From Chaunax sp. Z400 (Eukaryota; Chordata; Actinopteri; Lophiiformes; Chaunacidae), in NCBI GenBank assembly GCA_037577475.1, contig JBAGJB010000227.1, positions 50,001-114,000 on the forward strand: a stretch of 64,000 nt of DNA, in the 5' to 3' direction. A program made the translations under genes and the position numbers. Under the pieces are notes generated by a model. It saw nothing but the letters and a program-made list of their open reading frames with translations, was not told the DNA's origin and did no database searches. Positions 57,445 through 64,000 of this stretch are shown here, in pieces. Each line of letters opens with the position of its first letter. Positions within the stretch are counted from its first letter, which is position 1.

Positions 57445-58578
57445 TTTTTACTCCAGCTGTGTGTGTGTGCGTGTGTGTGTTTTTTACTCCAGTTGTGTGT
57501 GTGTGCGTGTGTGTGTGTTTTTTACTCCAGCTGTGTGTGTGTGTGCGTGTGTGTGTGTGTTTTTTACTCCAGCTGTGTGTGTGTGTGCGTGTGTGTGTGT
57601 GTTTTTTACTCCAGCTGTGTGTGCGTGTGTGTGTGTGTGTGTGTTTCTTACTCCAGCTGTGTGTGCGCGTGTGTGTGTTTTTTACTCCAGCTGTGTGTGC
57701 GCGTGTGTGTGTTTTTTACTCCAGCTGTGTGTGCGTGTGTGTTTTTTACTCCAGCTGTGTGTGCGTGTGTGTGTGTGTGTTTTACTCCAGGTGTGTGTTT
57801 GTGTGCGTGTGTGTGTGTGTTTTTTACTCCAGCTGTGTGTGCGTGTGCGTGTGTGTGTGTGTTTTTTACTCCAGCTGTGTGTGCGTGTGTGTGTTCTTTA
57901 CTCCAGGTGTGTGTTTGTGTGCGTGTGTGTGTGTGTTTTTTACTCCAGCTGTGTGTGCGTGTGTGTTTTTTACTCCATCTGTGTGTGCGTGTGTGTGTTT
58001 TTTACTCCAGCTGTGTGTGCGTGTGTGTGTGTGTGTTTTTTAGTCCAGCTGTGTGTGCGTGTGTGTGTTTTTTACTCCAGCTGTGTGTGCGTGTGCGTGT
58101 GTGTGTGTGTGTTTTTTACTCCAGCTGTGTGCGTGTACGTGTGTGTGTTTTTTACTCCAGCTGTGTGTGCGTGTGCGTGTGTGTGTTTTTTACTCCAGCT
58201 GTGTGTGCGTGTGCGTGTTAGTGTGTTTGCTTTTTACTCCAGCTGTGTGTGCGTGTGTGTGTGTGTTTTTTACTCCAGCTGTGTGCGCGTGTGTGTGTTT
58301 TTTACTCCAGCTGTGTGTGCGTGTGTGTGTTTTTTACTTCAGCTGTGTGTGCGTGTGTTTTTTACTCCAGCTGTGTGTGCGTGTTTTTTACTCCAGCTGT
58401 GTGTGCGTGTGTGTGTGTTTTTTACTCCAGCTGTGTGTGCGTGTGCGTGTGTGTTTTTTACTCCAGCTGTGTGCGTGTGTGTGTGTGTGTCTTTGTGTTT
58501 TTTACTCCAGCTGTGTGTGCGTGTGTGTGTTTTTTACTCCAGCTGTGTGTGCGTGTGCGTGTGTGTTTTTTACTCCAG

Positions 58579-58610
<32 letters not shown>

Positions 58611-60875
58611 TTTTTACTCCAGCTGTGTGTGCGTGTGTGTGTTTTTTACTCCAGCTGTGTGTGCGTGTGCGTGTGTGTTTTTTACTCCAGCTGTGTGCGT
58701 GTGTGTGTGTGCGTGTGTGTGTTTTTTACTCCAGCTGTGTGTGCGTGTGTGTGTTTTTTACTCCAGCTGTGTGTGCGTGTGTGTGTTTTTTACTCCAGCT
58801 GTGTGTGCGCGTGTGTGTGTGTGTTTTTTACTCCAGCTGTGTGTGCGTGCGTGCGTCTGCGTGTGTGTGTTTTTTACTCCAGCTGTGTGTTCGTGTGTGT
58901 GTTTTTTACTCCAGCTGTGTGTGCGTGTGTGTGTTTTTTACTCCAGCTGTGTGCGCGTGTGTGTGTGTGTTTTTTACTCCAGCTGTGTGCACGTGTGTGT
59001 GTGTGTTTTTTACTCCAGCTGTGTGTGCGTGTGTGTGTGCGTGTATGTGTTTTTTACTCCAGCTGTGTGTGCGTGTGCGTGTGCGTGTGTGTGTTTTTTA
59101 CTCCAGCTGTATGTGCGTGTGTGTGTTTTTTACTCCAGCTGTGTGTGTGTGTGTGTGTGTTTTTTACTCCAGCTATGTGTGCGTGCGTGTGTGTGTGTTT
59201 TTTACTCCAGCTTTGTTTGTGCGTGTGTGTGTGTTTTTTATTCCAGCTGTGTGTGTGTGTGTGTGTGTGTATTTTTTACTCCAGCTGTGTGTGCGTGTGT
59301 GTGTTTTTTACTCCAGCTGTGTGCGCGTGTGTGTGTGTGTTTTTTACTCCAGCTGTGTGTGCGTGTGCGTGTATGTGTTTTTTACTCCAGCTGTGTGTGC
59401 GTGTGCGTGTGCGTGTGTGTGTTTTTTACTCCAGCTGTATGTGCGTGTGTGTGTTTTTTACTCCAGCTGTGTGTGTGTGTGTGTGTGTTTTTTACTCCAG
59501 CTGTGTGTGCGCGTGTGTGTGTTTTTTACTCCAGCTGTGTGTGCGTCTGCGTGTGTGTGTTTTTTACTCCAGCTGTGTGTTCGTGTGTGTGTTTTTTACT
59601 CCAGCTGTGTGTGCGTGTGTGTGTTTTTTACTCCAGCTGTGTGCGCGTGTGTGTGTTTTTTACTCCAGCTGTGTGCGCGTGTGTGTGTGTGTTTTTTACT
59701 CCAGCTGTGTGTGCGTGTGCGTGTATGTGTTTTTTACTCCAGCTGTGTGTGCGTGTGCGTGTGCGTGTGTGTGTTTTTTACTCCAGCTGTATGTGCGTGT
59801 GTGTGTTTTTTACTCCAGCTGTGTGTGTGTGTGTGTGTGTTTTTTACTCCAGCTATGTGTGCGTGCGTGTGTGTGTGTTTTTTACTCCAGCTGTCTGTGC
59901 TTGTGTGTGTGTATTTTTTACTCCAGCTGTGTGTGCGTGTGTGTGTTTTTTACTCCAGCTGTGTGCGCGTTTGTGTGTTTGTTTTTTACTCCAGCTGTGT
60001 GTGCGTGTGCGTGTGCGTGTGTGTGTTTTTTACTCCAGCTGTATGTGCGTGTGTGTGTTTTTTACTCCAGCTGTGTGTGTGTGTGTGTTTGTTTTTTACT
60101 CCAGCTGTGTGTGCGCGTGCGTGTGTGTGTTTTTTACTCCAGCTGTGTGTGCGTCTGCGTGTGTGTGTTTTTTACTCCAGCTGTGTGTTCGTGTGTGTGT
60201 TTTTTACTCCAGCTGTGTGTGCGTGTGTGTGTTTTTTACTCCAGCTGTGTGCGCGTGTGTGTGTGTGTTTTTTACTCCAGCTGTGTGCGCGTGTGTGTGT
60301 GTGTTTTTTACTCCAGCTGTGTGTGCGTGTTGGTGTGCGTGTGTGTGTGCGTGTGCGTGTATGTGTTTTTTACTCCAGCTGTGTGTGCGTGTGCGTGTGT
60401 GTGTTTTTTACTCCAGCTGTATGTGCGTGTGTCTGTTTTTTACTCCAGCTGTGTGTGTGTGTGTGTGTGTTTTTTACTCCAGCTATGTGTGCGTGCGTGT
60501 GTGTGTGTTTTTTACTCCAGCTGTGTGTGTGCGTGTGTGTGTGTTTTTTACTCCAGCTGTGTGTGCTTGTGTGTGTGTATTTTTTACTCCAGCTGTGTGT
60601 GCGTGTGTGTTTTTTACTCCAGCTGTGTGCGCGTGTGTGTGTGTGTTTTTTAGCTGTGTGTGCGTGTGCGTGTGCGTGTATGTGTTTTTTACTCCAGCTG
60701 TGTGTGCGTGTGCGTGTGTGTGTTTTTTACTCCAGCTGTATGTGCGTGTGTGTGTTTTTTACTCCAGGTGTGTGTGTGTGTGTGTGTGTGTGTTTTTTAC
60801 TCCAGCTATGTGTGCGTGCGTGTGTGTGTGTTTTTTACTCCAGCTGTATCTGCGTGTGTGTGTTTTTTACTCCAG

Positions 60876-60907
<32 letters not shown>

Positions 60908-60919
60908 TTTTTACTCCAG

Positions 60920-60951
<32 letters not shown>

Positions 60952-61039
60952 TTTTTACTCCAGCTGTGTGTGCGTGTGTGTGTGTTTTTTACTCCAGCTG
61001 TGTGTGCTTGTGTGTGTGTATTTTTTACTCCAGCTGTTT
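45549..61039. repeat. GT-rich minisatellite array B (15.5 kb)
   Basis: Same unit and variants as array A. It starts as a simple GTGTTT tract at about 45549-45620, directly beside the first kinesin exon, and ends in TTTTTTACTCCAGCTGTTTC at 61040, exactly like array A at 6711. By length I estimate a little over 400 units. All three plus frames are largely open (up to 1827 codons) because stops are rare, so these are artefacts. Nested higher-order repeats of 1158 bp and about 5.7 kb are visible. Confidence 0.95.
48286..50601. repeat. 1158-bp higher-order repeat (two copies) inside array B
   Basis: Landmark variants recur at exactly 1158 bp: 48286/49444, 48492/49650, 48554/49712 and 48936/50094. 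The second block of the array (from about 51.5 kb) has only one copy of this segment, at 54.0-55.1 kb. Confidence 0.8.
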
Positions 61040-64000
61040 CAGTGTGACAATCTGGTCCATCTCTTATCTTGTGTTGCTTGGAAAGTGTGGCATTGTTGGT
61101 CTGATCTTGTGGCACATCTGTAAGTTTTAAAATCAGACATCTAAAAGGGGGAAAAAAGTGTCTGGGATCAAATATCTCCGGTTTTTGGATGGATTTGGTT
61201 TCAATCTTCAAGTGACTTTCAGAAAATCTGACAACAAGATGAAGGTTCAAAGGCTCTGAATATCAACATCAAAAGTTTGCTAAATAAATAGCTCAACATG
61301 ACAGAGGTCTGCTTGGAGAGTTTAAAGACATGACATCAAATCTTTGATTTTTGAAGCATTCTGTCCTCAAGAAAAACTGAAACTCATACATCCAAAAGTC
61401 ACTTGTGGTAATTTTATCACCAAATATTCTGACTCCGAGTCATAATTTGTATTTGCTAATTTTATGTGTTGTTCTGTCTCCCTGAATGGGGGAGGCGCTG
61501 TCACTTTGTTCTGTGCTCTTTAGGAGTTGCAGGTGGAGGCTGCTGATTGGACAGGAGACTGATGGCAAAGCCTTTAAAAAGGCACCTGTGGCTCCTCTTC
61601 TCCTCTTTCAAACTGACCAGGCTGCTGTGTGATGATGACCTTTTTTTGTTGGGTAAGTATTTATTATGATTGTTTTTTTCTGGTTTTTCTTTAATCAACT
61701 AAACAAGTGTATAAAAAATATGTTCAATGCTGATCTGTTGACGTTCAACTACCTTTTAAATACAAAGAAATATCAGCATAAAGCTCTTGGTTGAAGAGTC
61801 AGGTGTTTTATTTGTTTTCACTGTAGTCTGTCCTTCATTAGAAAGAAACCGTGTAAAAATAAAATCTCCTAATGTTGCATTAATCGATGATTTATTGTCT
61901 CGCCAATTAAACCATCTGACTCACGTGTCAGGGAGAGACTCAAAAAAATGAATCATGGCCTAGTTTAATATTAAGTAATTATATCTATTTGATTTTATGT
62001 AAATAATCATATTTTGAAAATGTATGCATTCAAATGACATAGAATCAGCATGAATCTGTTAATTATGAAAACAATTCAATTTAATTAGTTAGAAAATATG
62101 AAAAAGGTTTAAATATGTTTTGCTATAGAACAAGCATGATTCAATTGGTTAAAATTTATGAGATTGGTTTGCATATCATTTTCAGGAAATTAGATCGTTT
62201 TACAGGGGGAAATGACGTCACAGGTCTGACTGACTCAACAATTTTGAACCTTTACCTGTTGGCCTGCATCAGACCAGAGAGTGTTAAATTTAGTCCGGAT
62301 TCACCCAGTCTTCAATTTAACCCGCATGATGCTATTTATATCAGCTAAGCGCTCTTTGTTTTTACGTCACGCTATTAAAACGAGTCAGTATTTTGAAAAC
62401 GCGTCGGACTTCAGCCATTGACGACAACAACTGCGCGGTTCATTTTGAAGTAACGTCGAAGGAGCCGTGGATGGCGGGTTGTTCCACCGTATTTGGCTTT
62501 GGCGGACTCGGATTCTCTGACCTGCTGTGTTACAAGAGGTTGTTCAGAATCGGAGCTACCGTAAGTAATTAATCACAATGTATTTGTAAGTTTTTACAAG
62601 TAAAATCCTACATTTCAAATTGTTTGAGCAGAATTATGAAATATAAAATAAATGTACTTCCACCTTAGTAGGCCTTGGTTTAGTTAAATTAGCTTTTAAG
62701 TAACTGGATTGTACATATTAAAATTTAATTGTTATTGTATTGAAGTGTTTTTTCATTGTGCTATTGATCATTAAGCTTAGGATCCAGGTAGGCCTACTGC
62801 TTCCCAACATGGCAGGTAACAGAATCTGATGGGTTACAACATTGAAAACGTTTTTAAAAAAGAGTAGAGGGTGATTTTGGTAATACAATGTGTTTAATGC
62901 ATGTTGTTTTTGTCTTTCTACAGATTCAGAATTCTTTGAAGCATAACATTACGCTGATTTTGGACATCGTCTATGCAGGGGGAACCTCTTGGATTTTGTA
63001 AGTATGTAGGCTAAAAAGGCACTGAGCATGATAATACATAGAAAGTTAAATACATCAGATGACTAAGGATGAAACATATTTTGAATCAACAGTACAAGCA
63101 TTAACATGAGCAACATTAGCATGTCTACTGCATACTTAAAAAACATATTTGCATTGTTTGACCTAGGGTTTGATATGTTTTTGCAGGTAGTGTGCTGTAA
63201 ATCATATTTGGTTTTTTGGTTTTTTTAAAGGAGATTGCTTGTGTTTTGTTTTTCTATCCGTATGTTCTTCTCCACAACTGATAAATTCCTCTTTTCCTTT
63301 GTTCACAGATGCTGTATGTAAATGTGGCAGTGGCATCTCAAGTGTGTGGCATCACAGTATCTTCCAGGTATGAGCTGCTAAAAACATTTCAGGCTGAAGC
63401 ATATCCTCTATGGCCGCAATAGCCGGTATCCATGCATATATGTAGATTGTCCATGTACATTTTCAAGTTGGAAAACCCTTTTAAGGCACATATGATACAA
63501 CTGCTCAATGCTGTGATTAATGTATTTTTTTCTTTTCAGAATGAAGACCTACACACCAAACGAGGCTGTGTCCTGAGGAGCTCAGGTGTCCACCTTAATG
63601 AAGACATGGAGACACTGGTCAAGGAATACGTGGTGAGTGTTTGGCAACCTACTGTCTTAATTTTGTATATGTGTTGTGGATATATTTTCATTGATAGTTT
63701 TGTTACTTTCCTCAAAGGCACCCCAGTCTAGCTTTGCCTATGTGCATGAAGTGTGTACTAAAAGACTGAACTATGCAGCTATCAGTGTGGAGCATTATTG
63801 ATCTTATAAACCAAACGAGAAGCTTCTCACATGTAAATGACTCTGGAAAATATGAAGCAATTGGTAATACAAAGTGTACATTTTGGAGTAAAAATAGGGA
63901 GTAAGGAGTAAAATATGAACTATTAGAGTAAAATTTGATATATACAAGATAATACTCCGAGTCAATTCATATTCACCAAATTTGGATTAAATAACAGGCT
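61040..64000. repeat. Second copy of the segmental duplication (cut by window end)
   Basis: Near-identical to 6711-9670. It includes the upstream interspersed-repeat fragment (61510-61665), the CRE at 62213-62220, the Kozak ATG at 62471 and exons 1-4 of the SAMD3-like gene. Confidence 0.95.
62973..63632 (+). CDS. SAMD3-like gene, second copy, exons 2-4 (terminal exon outside window)
   Basis: Coding exons 62973-62997, 63309-63367 and 63540-63632 have the same sequence and splice borders as the first copy, and the same overlapping uORF starts at 62471. The fifth exon, which encodes most of the recognisable family domain, would lie about 1.15 kb further on, beyond the window. Its presence is expected from the duplication but is not seen. 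Confidence 0.6.

Noticed and set aside
55640..61123. An 1827-codon ORF in array B as a giant gene
   Set aside because: Same minisatellite artefact; the frame changes with GT-tract length and overlapping frames are equally open.

Overview
The window reads as vertebrate, almost certainly teleost, nuclear DNA. Genes are split by GT-AG introns, AATAAA signals are present, and the families seen are typical of fish: a fragment of the teleost-expanded SAMD3-like family, CR1/L2/Rex-type LINE fragments and tRNA-derived SINE units. There is no bacterial, plasmid or CRISPR architecture. Most very long open frames here are artefacts of tandem repeats that lack stop codons.

Layout. 1-6710: Cys/Val-frame GT-rich minisatellite (array A, cut by the left edge). 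6711-11504: first copy of a five-exon gene for the C-terminal part of a SAMD3-like protein. 12046-13366: an interspersed repeat, present again at 24977-26298. 13720-14450: LINE and DNA-transposon relics. 15690-17000: AT, TTTA, GA and AAT low-complexity arrays. 17250-21690 (minus strand): a gene with coiled-coil plus SGNH-hydrolase-fold domains, a TATA/CRE promoter and duplicated Ser/Pro-rich exon cassettes downstream. 22-27 kb: mostly non-coding, with two perfect inverted repeats. 27935-30499: a 108-bp minisatellite. 31539-38742: tRNA-derived SINE units that turn into a 144-bp satellite of more than 40 near-identical copies. 38740-40632: locally duplicated repeats with (TA)n. 40890-41440: LINE endonuclease relic. 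41563-45510 (minus strand): an 11-exon kinesin-6 (KIF23/MKLP1-like) motor-only gene or pseudogene, interrupted by an antisense LINE. 45549-61039: array B of the same GT minisatellite, 15.5 kb. 61040-64000: second copy of 6711-9670, including exons 1-4 of the SAMD3-like gene.

The two ends are >99% alike by eye at a spacing of about 54.33 kb, so the window spans one period of a large recent tandem duplication (or an assembly duplication). Each period would carry the minisatellite, the SAMD3-like gene, the SGNH gene, the satellite and the kinesin.

The strongest observations are: (1) a divergent kinesin-6 motor whose 11 exons stay in frame although the switch I and switch II motifs are gone; (2) a 300-aa coiled-coil/SGNH protein gene with a clear promoter; (3) a tRNA-derived 144-bp satellite with a 14-unit (2016-bp) higher-order repeat; (4) a minisatellite whose unit repeats a 3' splice-site-like motif joined to an E-box hundreds of times. 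Exon models were built by hand from splice signals and phase and have not been tested against transcripts.
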